Source of the DNA: an uncultured Bacillota bacterium
GTDB lineage: Bacteria > Bacillota_I > Bacilli_A > RF39 > UBA660
DNA length: 64,000 nucleotides
Assembly (NCBI GenBank): GCA_958428295.1
Contig: CAUAFL010000007.1
Span: forward strand, 7,980-71,979
Direction of reading: 5' to 3'
A program made the position numbers and the translations under genes. How positions within the stretch are numbered: the stretch's first letter is position 1; each line of letters opens with the position of its first letter. Below, piece by piece: positions 1 to 8,014 of this stretch. Under the pieces are notes generated by a model, which worked only from the letters and a program-made list of their open reading frames with translations, made no database searches and was not told the origin of the DNA.

Positions 1-453
1 AGTAATAGTACAAGCTACTTGCAATCCTGCAACCTCTGATAATTGTTTCAATAAAGAAATGTCCCGCAAAATTAAAGAAGATTTTGTACTAATAATAGCA
101 GGGGTCTTATAACGAATCAATAATTTTAAAATTTCTGGCATGATTTGATAAATCTTTTCTGCTGGTTGATAGCTATCGGTTACGCCTCCCAAATTAATAA
201 CTTCCCGTTTCCAAGTCCGACTTTGTAATTTTTTTTCTAAAACAGCCACAATATTTTGTTTCACAAAAATATGATGAAAAAAGTCTTCATCATCTAAATA
301 ACGATGAGAATATTGAGCATAACAATAAGCACATTGATGTTCACACCCCCGATAAATATTTAAATCCCAGTGATAGGGAAGAAAACTGTCAATATGGTTC
401 AAAGCACTTTTACAAATAATTGGTTGATACTTAAAATTTTCTTGCACTTTCAT
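1..453 (-). CDS. SplB-like radical-SAM protein (DNA repair photolyase family), N-terminal part
   Basis: Partial gene. It starts at the minus-strand ATG 453-451 and runs off the left edge, giving 151 codons without a stop. The translation has a radical-SAM cluster motif, CEHQCAYCYA, which supplies three cysteines for a 4Fe-4S cluster. It is preceded by the stretch DLNIYRG, and followed by a LGGVTDSYQP segment typical of the COG1533/SplB group. Members of this group include spore photoproduct lyase and many uncharacterised relatives, so DNA repair is likely but not proven. A GAGG element sits just before the ATG, but it would lie at or above the predicted transcription start, so the mRNA may be nearly leaderless. 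The gene is divergent from uvrB across about 500 bp. Its promoter overlaps a LexA-like box. Confidence 0.8.
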   Translation of the reverse strand, partial: MKVQENFKYQPIICKSALNHIDSFLPYHWDLNIYRGCEHQCAYCYAQYSHRYLDDEDFFHHIFVKQNIVAVLEKKLQSRTWKREVINLGGVTDSYQPAEKIYQIMPEILKLLIRYKTPAIISTKSSLILRDISLLKQLSEVAGLQVACTIT

Positions 454-463
454 CACCAACCTC

Positions 464-492
464 ACTATATAACGAATTTTTGTTCGTGTCAA
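464..492 (-). promoter_or_regulatory. SigA-type promoter with LexA-like box in the spacer
   Basis: On the minus strand TTGACA (492-487) and TATAGT (469-464) are separated by 17 bp. The spacer holds CGAACAAAAATTCG (plus coordinates 473-486). This matches the Bacillus LexA/DinR consensus CGAAC-N4-GTTCG at nine of ten fixed positions. A repressor bound there would block RNA polymerase, which predicts SOS control of the radical-SAM gene. Confidence 0.6.
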
Positions 493-769
493 TAAAAATA
501 ATTATCATAATATAATAAAATTTTGACTTTTTGTATGTAATTTCATATGATTAATACTATCCCGTTAAATGGCACTAACAATCTCGCTAATAGATAGTTC
601 ATCTTTACTAAGAGCAGTAGTAAATTATTCCACCGTAAATATTTTACCTTGGTACTATTTAAACACATCATATTTTTAAAATCTTATCCAAAAAGTGTGA
701 CCCTTGCTATGATCTGTCTCAACTGAAACCAATTTTTCTATCCTAAACCAGTCATATTTCTTTCACCGG
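493..769. other. Intergenic region without recognised gene
   Basis: This is the stretch between the minus-strand promoter of the radical-SAM gene and the plus-strand promoter of uvrB. All frames are broken by stops, and there is no ribosome-binding site followed by a credible frame. I see no strong hairpin or repeat. It may be decayed coding sequence, but no family can be named from what remains. Confidence 0.5.
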
Positions 770-798
770 TTCACATCTTAAAGTATACATGCTATAAT
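770..798 (+). promoter_or_regulatory. uvrB promoter
   Basis: TTCACA (770-775) and TATAAT (793-798) are spaced by 17 bp, with TGC before the -10 giving an extended -10. The start point would leave a leader of about 150 nt before uvrB. I did not find a convincing LexA box here. Confidence 0.65.
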
Positions 799-956
799 AA
801 TGAATACCAAGAACCCCAGTAGTAGATAGCACTGTTTAGATAAAAAATATGAAGGCAAGCAAAATTGATGGAAAACTAAAATTCATTTTTTCCTTCTAAA
901 ATAAAGTAGCTTGTCAAGGCAAATTGGAATTATCTAAAAAATGGAGATGAGATAAA

Positions 957-2903
957 ATGTTTGAATTAGTATCAAAATATAAACCAAGTGGTGACCAGCC
1001 CAAAGCGATTGAGGAACTAGTAAAGGGAATCAAAGATGGTAAAAAACATCAGGTTTTACTAGGTGCAACAGGAACAGGGAAGACTTTTACGATTGCTAAT
1101 GTTATAAAAGAAATCAATAAGCCAACTTTAATTTTGGCGCATAATAAGACATTAGCAGGTCAATTGTATTCAGAGTTCAAAGAGTTGTTTCCCAATGCGC
1201 ACGTATGTTATTTTGTGTCGTATTATGATTATTATCAACCAGAAGCATATGTTCCTAGTACTGATACGTATATTGAAAAGGATTCTTCTATTAATGATGA
1301 GATCGATGAACTGCGTCATGCGGCAACGTCGGCTTTACTTTCCTTTAGAGATACAATTGTTGTTGCCAGTGTATCCTGTATTTATGGTATTGGAGAAGTA
1401 GAAGAATATAAAAATAAAATGATAACATTATCTGTTGGTCAAGGAGTAGAAAGAAATCAAATTTTAGCAAAATTAGTAGACATGCAATATCAAAGAAATG
1501 ACTTCGATTTTCATCGTGGTACTTTTCGCGTTCGTGGTGACGTTTTAGAAGTTATTCCTGTCAATCAAAATACTACGGGTTATCGTATTGAATTTTTTGG
1601 AAGTGAAATAGACCGAATTAGTGAAATAGATACTTTAACGGGAGCCATTTTAAATAATAAAAAGAATATTAGTATTTATCCAGCTAGTCACTTTGTGATC
1701 GGGGATAAAAAATTACAACGAGCTATTTCTACAATTAAGCAAGAATTAAAAGAGCGTCTTCAATATTTGCGAGATAATAATAAACTATTAGCGGCCGAGC
1801 GACTAGAACAGCGTACTAACTATGATTTAGAAATGTTACAAGAGACGGGCTTTTGTCATGGTATTGAGAATTATTCTCGTCATATGGCTGGCCGTTTTGA
1901 AGGAGAAACACCAACTACTTTAATGGATTTCTTTGGGGATGATTATTTATTAGTCGTTGATGAATCTCATGTCACCTTACCTCAAGTGCGTGGGATGTAT
2001 AATGGCGATCGTGCGCGGAAACAAAATCTAGTTGACTATGGTTTTCGTCTTCCGAGTGCTCTTGATAACCGACCTTTAAAGTTTGAAGAATTTGAACAAA
2101 AAATTCATCAGGCAATCTATGTATCTGCTACCCCGGGAGATTATGAATTAACGAAAACAAATCAGCACTTTATTGAACAAATTATCCGCCCTACGGGTTT
2201 ATTAGACCCAACCATTGAAATTCGAAAAACAGAAAATCAAATAGATGACTTATTAGAAGAAATTAGAAAGCGAATTGAAAAAGGAGAGCGTACTTTAATT
2301 ACGACACTAACCATTCGTATGGCTGAAGAATTAACCAATTATTTAAAAGAAGTAGAAATAAAAGTCACTTATCTTCATACTGAAGTAAAAACTTTAGAAC
2401 GACTACAAATTATTCATGATTTACGTGCTGGGATTTATGATGTAGTCGTAGGAATTAACTTATTACGCGAAGGTATTGATATCCCAGAAGTTTCTTTAAT
2501 AGCTATATTAGATGCCGATAAAGAAGGATTTCTAAGAAGTGAACGCAGTTTAATTCAAACAATTGGCCGTTGTGCTAGGAATGCTCAAGGACACGTTATT
2601 ATGTATGGTGATAAAATTACGGATAGTATGCAGAAAGCGATCGATGAAACTCTTCGTCGACGACATATTCAAGAAGAATATAATAGAATACATGGCATTA
2701 CACCACAAACAATTCAAAAGGAAATTCATGATGTGATTAGTAACATTGATACTGAAAAAACAAAAAAGAAAAAGCAAACAAAACAAGAAAGAATGAATGA
2801 AATAGAAAGAATTGAAACTGAAATGAAAGAAGCTGCAAAAAATCTTGATTTTGAACGAGCTATGGAATTAAGGGATATACTCTTTGAAATGAAGAGCGCT
2901 TAG
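957..2903 (+). CDS. uvrB: Excinuclease ABC subunit B (UvrB)
   Basis: The damage-verifying DNA helicase of nucleotide excision repair. It is loaded by UvrA and recruits the UvrC nuclease. The protein is 648 residues, close to the family norm of 650-680. Walker A GATGTGKT lies at residues 36-43. The aromatic-rich beta-hairpin that clamps the damaged strand follows at about 89-110 ([10 protein letters not shown]). Helicase motifs include VDESH and the arginine-containing QTIGRCARN. The C-terminal 35 residues form the UVR helical hairpin that binds UvrC. The start is supported by GGAGATGAG upstream. uvrA, which often follows uvrB, is absent; an unrecognised gene follows after 12 bp, probably in the same transcript. 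Confidence 0.97.
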   Translation: MFELVSKYKPSGDQPKAIEELVKGIKDGKKHQVLLGATGTGKTFTIANVIKEINKPTLILAHNKTLAGQLYSEFKELFPNAHVCYFVSYYDYYQPEAYVPSTDTYIEKDSSINDEIDELRHAATSALLSFRDTIVVASVSCIYGIGEVEEYKNKMITLSVGQGVERNQILAKLVDMQYQRNDFDFHRGTFRVRGDVLEVIPVNQNTTGYRIEFFGSEIDRISEIDTLTGAILNNKKNISIYPASHFVIGDKKLQRAISTIKQELKERLQYLRDNNKLLAAERLEQRTNYDLEMLQETGFCHGIENYSRHMAGRFEGETPTTLMDFFGDDYLLVVDESHVTLPQVRGMYNGDRARKQNLVDYGFRLPSALDNRPLKFEEFEQKIHQAIYVSATPGDYELTKTNQHFIEQIIRPTGLLDPTIEIRKTENQIDDLLEEIRKRIEKGERTLITTLTIRMAEELTNYLKEVEIKVTYLHTEVKTLERLQIIHDLRAGIYDVVVGINLLREGIDIPEVSLIAILDADKEGFLRSERSLIQTIGRCARNAQGHVIMYGDKITDSMQKAIDETLRRRHIQEEYNRIHGITPQTIQKEIHDVISNIDTEKTKKKKQTKQERMNEIERIETEMKEAAKNLDFERAMELRDILFEMKSA

Positions 2904-2915
2904 AGGTGATATACA

Positions 2916-3425
2916 ATGGCCAAAGAACTCAATATAAATCATTTGCGACAAAAAGCAATAGAAAGTAGTGAAACAGGTTTTATGGTTGCTGCTTCTTTAA
3001 TTAATGATTGCTATCATTGTAGTGACCAGGAAGTTAGGGCTGTTGATACTTTTTTTCAAGCAACGCATGAAAATACTATGGCTAGTATCTATCAATCCTA
3101 TATCGAGAGAATGAATAGGGAACGAAAAAATTCCAGTAAATCCAAATTCTGTATTATTACGCCGGTTTATGCCAGCAAAAATGACAATGTTAATATTAGA
3201 AATTATTTAAGTTATTTGTATTTACAAAAATTTGTGGCTTTGTCTATGGAAGAGATAGGATTTTGTTGTCTTGAACTTGCAAAATTATGGTTTTCTTCTA
3301 TTCCTGATGATATTATTTTTGAGAAAGTAGAACATGATTTTTATAATAATGATTGTTATGCCTTAAAAAGTTACTTTGATTTAGAACACAAGCAGGCGAA
3401 CAAGCAAAAAATAAAAATACGCTAA
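2916..3425 (+). CDS. Unrecognised 169-residue protein
   Basis: I do not recognise a family. The frame is well supported by AGAGGTGATATACA before the ATG and by its position 12 bp behind uvrB. The protein is soluble, with no signal peptide or membrane segment. It contains several cysteines (CYHCS near residue 28, a CC pair near 137) and looks mainly helical. The last 12 residues are strongly basic. Co-transcription with uvrB hints at, but does not show, a role linked to DNA repair. Confidence 0.7.
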   Translation: MAKELNINHLRQKAIESSETGFMVAASLINDCYHCSDQEVRAVDTFFQATHENTMASIYQSYIERMNRERKNSSKSKFCIITPVYASKNDNVNIRNYLSYLYLQKFVALSMEEIGFCCLELAKLWFSSIPDDIIFEKVEHDFYNNDCYALKSYFDLEHKQANKQKIKIR

Positions 3426-3493
3426 TCAGGGTACCTAGAAGTATTTTCTACAAATTAAAAAATCACTCTATATACAAAAATTAGCCAAAAGAA

Positions 3494-3522
3494 TTGACAT
3501 GCAAATAATAATGTGCTATTGT
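3494..3522 (+). promoter_or_regulatory. secE-nusG promoter
   Basis: TTGACA (3494-3499) and TATTGT (3517-3522) with a 17-bp spacer, about 50 bp before secE. Confidence 0.7.
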
Positions 3523-3576
3523 ACAAATAAGCACTGATAGGTGTTTTTCTTTTGAAAAGTAAAAGGAAGCGAGAAA

Positions 3577-3864
3577 ATGGCAAAGAAACAAGAGAAGTTA
3601 GAAGAAACAAAAACGATGAAAAACAAACCAAAATCCACTGCAAGTAAAACAAAAAAAGCAGTGGCAAATAATCAGGAAAGTATAGTAAAAAGAATAAAAA
3701 ATTTCTTTGGTGGTGTCAAAACAGAAGCTAAACGAGTAAAATGGCCTAGTAAAAAAGAAATGATGAAATATTCTATTGCTACCATAGTCTTTATTATTGG
3801 CTGTTCATTATTCTTTTATGCAATCGACATTATCATGGCATTTTTGCATACATTAGGAAAGTAG
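3577..3864 (+). CDS. secE: Preprotein translocase subunit SecE
   Basis: Small membrane subunit of the SecYEG channel that clamps SecY. The protein is 95 residues. The conserved amphipathic region EAKRVKWPSKKEM at about 51-63 is followed by one transmembrane helix (about 66-90). The first 35 residues are an unusually long, lysine-rich, low-complexity tail compared with the 60-residue Bacillus protein. RBS AAAAGGAAG precedes the ATG. It is followed by nusG after 12 bp, the universal secE-nusG arrangement. No rpmG (L33) gene lies upstream, although one often does in Firmicutes. Confidence 0.95.
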   Translation: MAKKQEKLEETKTMKNKPKSTASKTKKAVANNQESIVKRIKNFFGGVKTEAKRVKWPSKKEMMKYSIATIVFIIGCSLFFYAIDIIMAFLHTLGK

Positions 3865-3876
3865 GGGAAACGATAC

Positions 3877-4410
3877 ATGGAAAAACAGTGGTATGTAGTA
3901 AATACATATTCAGGACATGAAAATAAAGTAAAAGAAAAATTATTAATGCGTGCTGAGTCAATGGATATGCAAGAATATATTTATCGTGTCATTGTCCCTG
4001 AGCAAGAGGAGACAGAAATCAAAGACGGTGTTACGAAGAAAAAAGTCAAAAAAATGTTTCCAGGTTACATTTTAGTGGAGATGATTATGACAGATGAAGC
4101 TTGGTACATTGTTCGTAATACCCCGGGTGTTACCGGCTTTATCGGCTCTAGTGGAAAGGGAGCTAAACCAACCCCTTTACAACCTTATGAAGTGGATAAT
4201 ATCCTAAAAAATATGGGAATTAGTCGTATTGATATAGATAAAGAATTAGAAGTAGGGACTAAAACTAAAATTGTAGGGGGACCTTTTACAGGAATGTATG
4301 GTACGGTTGAAGAAATTGATACTGATCATCAGAAAATTGTTCTAAATGTTGATTTATTTGGACAAGAAACACAAGTAGAAGTCGAATTAGGACAAATTGA
4401 AAAAGTATAA
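3877..4410 (+). CDS. nusG: Transcription termination/antitermination factor NusG
   Basis: RNA polymerase-bound elongation factor, 177 residues. The N-terminal NGN domain starts with WYVVNTYSGHE and includes MFPGYILVEM and RNTPGVTGFIG, which contact the polymerase clamp. A KOW domain at about 125-165 (VGGPFTGMYGTVEEID) completes it. It shares the transcript of secE and is followed by a separate promoter for rplK. Confidence 0.97.
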   Translation: MEKQWYVVNTYSGHENKVKEKLLMRAESMDMQEYIYRVIVPEQEETEIKDGVTKKKVKKMFPGYILVEMIMTDEAWYIVRNTPGVTGFIGSSGKGAKPTPLQPYEVDNILKNMGISRIDIDKELEVGTKTKIVGGPFTGMYGTVEEIDTDHQKIVLNVDLFGQETQVEVELGQIEKV

Positions 4411-4413
4411 ATA

Positions 4414-4442
4414 TTGCAAATACAAGCATTTTATGCTATTAT
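4414..4442 (+). promoter_or_regulatory. rplK-rplA promoter
   Basis: TTGCAA (4414-4419) and TATTAT (4437-4442), spacer 17 bp, directly after the nusG stop. The roughly 100-nt leader before rplK has no obvious terminator. Confidence 0.6.
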
Positions 4443-4550
4443 TTAAGGGCTATATTAATTAAAATATAGATAAGTGGGAAGCAAAAGTGAAAAAACAAAA
4501 AAAGCTATTAGAACCACTCGCGAAAACGAGAAAGAAAGGATGTGTTTTTC

Positions 4551-4985
4551 GTGGCAAAAGCAGTTGTAAAAAAAATTAAGTTACAAATTCCTGCTGGCAA
4601 AGCAACACCTGCTCCACCCGTTGGTACAGTGTTAGGACCTGCTGGGATTAATCTACAAGAATTTTGTACAAAATATAATGATGCAACTAGAGAAAAAATG
4701 GGAGATATATTACCAGTAGAAATTTCTATTTATGATGATAGAAGTTTCGACTTTGTAATTAAAACTCCACCAACCAGTTTCTTAATTAAAAAGTATGCCA
4801 AAATCAATAAGGGTTCAGTGAAAGGTGCTAATGAAACCATCGCAACCCTCACAGCTCAACAACTTAGCGAAATTGCTGAAACTAAGTTACCAGATTTAAA
4901 TTGCTATACAGTAGAAGAAGCGAAAAAAATCGTTGCTGGTACAGCTAAAAATATGGGCGTTGATATAAAAGATACACAAGATTAA
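4551..4985 (+). CDS. rplK: 50S ribosomal protein L11
   Basis: Ribosomal GTPase-centre protein that binds 23S rRNA together with L10. The start is taken as GTG at 4551, because the AAAGGA element at 4535-4540 is about 10 nt upstream. An in-frame GTG at 4542 would sit on top of that element. The product begins like other L11 proteins, with a KLQIPAGKA-PAPPVG N-terminal domain, and ends with the RNA-binding C-terminal domain (YAKINKGS, GTAKNMGVD). Length is 144 residues against a usual 141. Confidence 0.95.
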   Translation: MAKAVVKKIKLQIPAGKATPAPPVGTVLGPAGINLQEFCTKYNDATREKMGDILPVEISIYDDRSFDFVIKTPPTSFLIKKYAKINKGSVKGANETIATLTAQQLSEIAETKLPDLNCYTVEEAKKIVAGTAKNMGVDIKDTQD

Positions 4986-4991
4986 GAACAT

Positions 4992-5074
4992 TGAAACACA
5001 TATAGGTAATTTACCTATGTGGGAGGATAAAGCCACTTATTGCTTACCGATATACCACATAAGGAGGAAAGAAA
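4992..5074 (+). promoter_or_regulatory. Candidate L1-binding leader between rplK and rplA
   Basis: TATGTGG (5016-5022) can pair perfectly with CCACATA (5055-5061), which directly abuts the AGGAGG Shine-Dalgarno of rplA. The enclosed GGGAGGATAA and GCTTACC segments look like a Firmicutes L1 regulatory element that mimics the rRNA site. The 5' arm can also pair upstream: ATAGG (5002-5006) with CCTAT (5014-5018). The two structures exclude each other. Translational autoregulation by L1 is inferred. Confidence 0.55.
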
Positions 5075-5773
5075 ATGAAGAAGAGAAGTAAAAAGTACCA
5101 AGAAGCCTCTTCTAAGATAGAAAAGAATACCTTGTATTCTAAAGAAGAAGCCTTAAAATTAGTAAAACAGACAAGTGTTACTAAGTTTGATGCTTCTGTG
5201 GAAGTTGCTTTAAGATTAAATCTTGATACAAAAAAAGCTGATCAACAATTAAGAGGAGCGATAGTATTACCAAAAGGAACGGGTAAAACAAATCGTGTCT
5301 TAGTCATTGCCAAAGGAGACCAAGCTAAAGCCGCTACTGAAGCAGGGGCTGATTATGTTGGGGATACGGATTTATTAGAAAAAATCGAAAAGGAAAATTG
5401 GTTTGAATTCGATACAATGATTGCTACTCCTGATATGATGCCTTTACTAGGACGTCTTGGTCGGGTATTAGGACCAAAAGGATTAATGCCAAACCCTAAA
5501 ACAGGAACGGTAACTACGGATGTTGCTAAAGCAGTGACAGATGCCAAAGCAGGACGCGTTGAATATAGAACTGATAGTTTTGGGAATATTCATGCAATGA
5601 TTGGGAAAGCATCATTTAGCGAAGAAGATTTGTTAGCAAATTTGAACGCTTTTGTAGCGCAAATTTTAAAAATCAAACCAGCTACCGTTAAAGGAGAATA
5701 TGTAAAAAATATCTCAATTGCAACGACTATGGGTCCTGGCATTAAAATTATGCCAAATTCCTTTGACAAATAG
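5075..5773 (+). CDS. rplA: 50S ribosomal protein L1
   Basis: L1-stalk protein that binds 23S rRNA near the E site and commonly represses its own mRNA. Length is 232 residues, as expected. The conserved [20 protein letters not shown] block lies at about 125-145, and the C-terminal motif AVYLSSTMGPGI appears here as [20 protein letters not shown] precedes the ATG. The last codons and stop (TTTGACAAATAG) double as the -35 box of the next promoter. Confidence 0.97.
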   Translation: MKKRSKKYQEASSKIEKNTLYSKEEALKLVKQTSVTKFDASVEVALRLNLDTKKADQQLRGAIVLPKGTGKTNRVLVIAKGDQAKAATEAGADYVGDTDLLEKIEKENWFEFDTMIATPDMMPLLGRLGRVLGPKGLMPNPKTGTVTTDVAKAVTDAKAGRVEYRTDSFGNIHAMIGKASFSEEDLLANLNAFVAQILKIKPATVKGEYVKNISIATTMGPGIKIMPNSFDK

Positions 5774-5791
5774 ACTCAAGTAGCATATAAT
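5763..5791 (+). promoter_or_regulatory. rplJ-rplL promoter (perfect consensus)
   Basis: TTGACA (5763-5768), 17-bp spacer, TATAAT (5786-5791). Both hexamers are perfect and the -35 is embedded in the last codons of rplA. Confidence 0.85.
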
Positions 5792-5797
5792 AAACTT

Positions 5798-5925
5798 GTT
5801 TGTTGGTGCCAAAGACAGTAGGTATAAACTTAAATCCTACCGAGGACGACTTTAAAATAAAAGTTCTCGCAAGGATTAGCGCGAGAATTTTTTGCACCCA
5901 CAAAATATTTTATAGGAGGTGTAAC
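5798..5925 (+). promoter_or_regulatory. L10 ribosomal-protein leader with attenuator
   Basis: The leader has the conserved L10-leader pieces GCCAAAGACAGTAGG and AAATCCTACCGAGGACGA, in which CAGTAGG pairs with CCTAC and the flanking loops mimic the L10(L12) site of 23S rRNA. It ends in an intrinsic terminator: TTCTCGC (5864-5870) pairs with GCGAGAA (5881-5887), followed by six T. Excess L10-L12 complex is expected to stop transcription here. Confidence 0.88.
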
Positions 5926-6420
5926 ATGGCGAATCAAAAAATCTTAGTTCAGAAACAACAAGTAATTGAAGAAATCAAAGATAAAGTAAATCAAAGTTCT
6001 TCGATTGTTTTATTTGATTATCGTGGTATGACTGACGAAGAAATCAAAGAGCTAAGAAATGCTTTAAGAAAAGCAGAAGCAGATTACAAAGTTTACAAGA
6101 ATACCCTTATGGCTAGAGCTTTCAATGATCTACAAATAGATTTAAATAGTGCTTTAAAAGGCCCTAGTGCTCTTGCATACAGTACAGATCAAATCGCTCC
6201 CATTAAGGTATTAACAGATTTTGCAAAAGAACATCCTACGCTAAGTTTAAAAATTGGGGTAGTTGATGGTGAAATTGCCGATCAGACTAAATTGGCTGAA
6301 TATGCAACCATTCCATCAAGAGATGGCTTACTAACGATGCTTGCTGGTGGAATGATTGGACTTGTAAGAGACCTATCTATCTGCTTAGACTTATATGGTC
6401 AACAAAAAGAAGAAAATTAA
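5926..6420 (+). CDS. rplJ: 50S ribosomal protein L10
   Basis: Stalk-base protein that anchors L7/L12 dimers. The start is ATG 5926, behind TAGGAGGTGTAAC. The open frame extends upstream to 5800, but that part is the L10 leader RNA and terminator, not coding. The product is 164 residues, normal for the family, with the typical VVFDYRGMT-like segment (IVLFDYRGMTDEEIKELRN) near residue 30 and a C-terminal helix for L7/L12 binding. rplL follows after 19 bp. Confidence 0.96.
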   Translation: MANQKILVQKQQVIEEIKDKVNQSSSIVLFDYRGMTDEEIKELRNALRKAEADYKVYKNTLMARAFNDLQIDLNSALKGPSALAYSTDQIAPIKVLTDFAKEHPTLSLKIGVVDGEIADQTKLAEYATIPSRDGLLTMLAGGMIGLVRDLSICLDLYGQQKEEN

Positions 6421-6439
6421 AATAAGGAGGAAATGAATA

Positions 6440-6811
6440 ATGGCAAAAATTACAAAAGATGAATTTATCAGTTCTTTAAAAGAAATGACACTTTTAGAAA
6501 TCAAAGAATTAGTAGATGCAATGAAGGAGGAATTTGGTGTTGATCCATCAGCCGTAGCTGTTGCTGCTCCTGCTGCTGGTGCTAGTGAAGATGCTGAACC
6601 ATCAACAGTTACTATTTCCATTGCTGAAGCTGGTGCTGCAAAAGTAGCTGTAATTAAAGTAGTACGTGAAATTACAGGTTTAGGATTAAAGGAATCTAAA
6701 GATCTAGTAGATAATCCTGGAACTGCTATTAAAGAAAATATTAGTGTAGAAGAAGCAAATGAAATCAAGGCTAAACTTGAAGAAGCTGGCGCTACTGTGG
6801 AAGTAAAATAA
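6440..6811 (+). CDS. rplL: 50S ribosomal protein L7/L12
   Basis: Mobile stalk protein that recruits translational GTPases. It is 123 residues: an N-terminal dimerisation helix region ([16 protein letters not shown]), an Ala/Pro hinge at about 34-50, and the globular C-terminal domain carrying [24 protein letters not shown]. The RBS is AAGGAGGAAATGA. Transcription ends at the terminator that follows. Confidence 0.97.
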   Translation: MAKITKDEFISSLKEMTLLEIKELVDAMKEEFGVDPSAVAVAAPAAGASEDAEPSTVTISIAEAGAAKVAVIKVVREITGLGLKESKDLVDNPGTAIKENISVEEANEIKAKLEEAGATVEVK

Positions 6812-6818
6812 GGTTAAA

Positions 6819-6843
6819 AAGGAAACTGCGGTTTCTTTTTTTA
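6819..6843 (+). terminator. Terminator after rplL
   Basis: GAAAC and GTTTC pair around a TGCG loop, followed by seven T. This closes the rplJ-rplL unit. Confidence 0.8.
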
Positions 6844-6867
6844 TGTTATAAATGATACCTAAGTAAG

Positions 6868-6896
6868 TTACATTCCAAACCAACTAATGGTATAAT
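6868..6896 (+). promoter_or_regulatory. Promoter of the SDR gene
   Basis: TTACAT (6868-6873) and TATAAT (6891-6896), spacer 17 bp, with TGG ahead of the -10. Confidence 0.65.
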
Positions 6897-6914
6897 AATG
6901 GTAAGGAGGATAAA

Positions 6915-7652
6915 ATGTTAGAAAATAAAGTTGCTATTATTACTGGGGGAACACGTGGAATCGGTTTCGCTAGTGCAAAACTATTTTTAGAAAATAAAGC
7001 AAAAGTAGTTATATTAGGTTCTAGAAAAGAAACGGTAGAAAAGGCCATTAATCAATTAGCAAACTATCATGGAAATGTCATTGGGTTTTATCCCAACTTG
7101 GTAAACGAACAGGAAATAAAACAAATGCTAGCCAAAGTCAAAGAAACATTTGGGCATATTGATATTTTAGTTAATAATGCTGGTATTTCTTCTAGTACCC
7201 CTATAAGTAATTATACAAATAAGGAATACGACAACATTATGGACTTAAATTTAAAAGCGGTCTTTTTATGTAGTCAACTAGTGATTCCTTACATGAAGGA
7301 GGAAAAAGGTGGTGTTATCATCAATACTTCTTCTGTGGTTAGCCATTATGGCCAAGCATCAGGGTGTTTATATCCTAGCTCTAAATTTGCGGTCAATGGA
7401 TTAACAAAGTCCTTAGCACGTGAACTTGGAAAAGATAATATTCGCGTTAATGCAGTGGCACCAGGGATTGTCAATACTGATATGGTTTCTAGTCTACCAA
7501 AAGAAATGATTGAACCATTAGTAAATACCATTCCGTTGCATCGAATGGCAGAACCTGTGGATATTGCGAATGCTATTTTATACTTAGCAAGCCCGATGGC
7601 TAATTATGTTACAGGAGCTATTTTATCAGTAGACGGAGGAGCTGTCATTTAA
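6915..7652 (+). CDS. SDR-family oxidoreductase (FabG-like)
   Basis: Short-chain dehydrogenase/reductase of 245 residues, the classical length. It has the NAD(P)-binding TGGTRGIG at 10-17, the NNAG structural motif near 88-91, the active-site Tyr153 and Lys157 in YPSSK, and the ending GAILSVDGG. The Arg in TGGTRGIG fits NADPH use, as in 3-oxoacyl-ACP reductase FabG. There are no fatty-acid synthesis neighbours, so the substrate is uncertain and another keto- or hydroxy-substrate is possible. It stands alone between the rplL terminator and a non-coding RNA gene. RBS AAGGAGG. Confidence 0.85.
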   Translation: MLENKVAIITGGTRGIGFASAKLFLENKAKVVILGSRKETVEKAINQLANYHGNVIGFYPNLVNEQEIKQMLAKVKETFGHIDILVNNAGISSSTPISNYTNKEYDNIMDLNLKAVFLCSQLVIPYMKEEKGGVIINTSSVVSHYGQASGCLYPSSKFAVNGLTKSLARELGKDNIRVNAVAPGIVNTDMVSSLPKEMIEPLVNTIPLHRMAEPVDIANAILYLASPMANYVTGAILSVDGGAVI

Positions 7653-7690
7653 AATATTATGTCAAGTGGCAAAAAATAGTGATTAGGATC

Positions 7691-7718
7691 TTGACTTTTA
7701 AAAAAGATCATGTATACT
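7691..7718 (+). promoter_or_regulatory. Promoter of the 7.7-kb RNA gene
   Basis: TTGACT (7691-7696), 16-bp spacer, TATACT (7713-7718). No reading frame with an RBS follows it. Confidence 0.7.
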
Positions 7719-7723
7719 TTAAA

Positions 7724-7975
7724 TATAGTTCTTAGTAATATTGCAAGGAAATAAAAGATAATCATTCTAAATATTTCGAGAAAATTGTAATATTGAGATG
7801 AAGTTTGGGAGCGCACTTTGAGCTTTAAACGAAAGGTCTACCACAGCTAAGAACTAATAACTATTAGAATGAGAAAGACAACTCAAAATGGATAAGCAGC
7901 TATTAAATGTACTGATAATACAATTAATAGTACCTAAACAAACTAGGATCATTTACGAAAGTAAATGATTTTTTT
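7724..7975 (+). ncRNA. Candidate structured RNA, about 250 nt, with pseudoknot topology
   Basis: This 360-bp gap carries a promoter and a strong terminator but no coding frame. AGTTCTTAG (7727-7735) pairs with CTAAGAACT (7847-7855), nine of nine. TCATTCTAA (7762-7770) pairs with TTAGAATGA (7864-7872), nine of nine. Because the two helices interleave, they form a pseudoknot. Inside is a hairpin (about 7803-7830) pairing GTTTGGGAGC with GCTTTAAAC around one bulged G. Another hairpin pairs CTATTAA (7900-7906) with TTAATAG (7924-7930). The end is a perfect terminator: ATCATTTAC with GTAAATGAT (7948-7969), then a T run. I find none of the signatures of RNase P, tmRNA, SRP RNA or 6S RNA. The class is unknown to me. 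Confidence 0.7.
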
Positions 7976-7984
7976 ATTTATAAA

Positions 7985-8009
7985 TAAAAAAAGCCTTAGA
8001 ATTAGGCTT
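7985..8009 (-). terminator. Terminator of the acidic-protein gene
   Basis: On the minus strand AAGCCT pairs with AGGCTT, followed by a run of seven T. It is back to back with the terminator of the RNA gene on the plus strand. Confidence 0.8.
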
Positions 8010-8014
8010 CACTT

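Noticed and set aside
493..769. Possible transposase remnant between the radical-SAM gene and uvrB
   Set aside because: A short minus-strand segment looked protein-like, but frames are broken and no transposase motif or terminal repeat could be identified.
5800..5925. Extension of the L10 open frame to an upstream start
   Set aside because: This stretch is the L10 leader RNA with its terminator. The real start at 5926 has a strong RBS and gives the normal length.
7724..7975. Cis-regulatory leader of a downstream gene
   Set aside because: It ends in a strong terminator and the next gene is on the other strand, so it is better read as an independent RNA.
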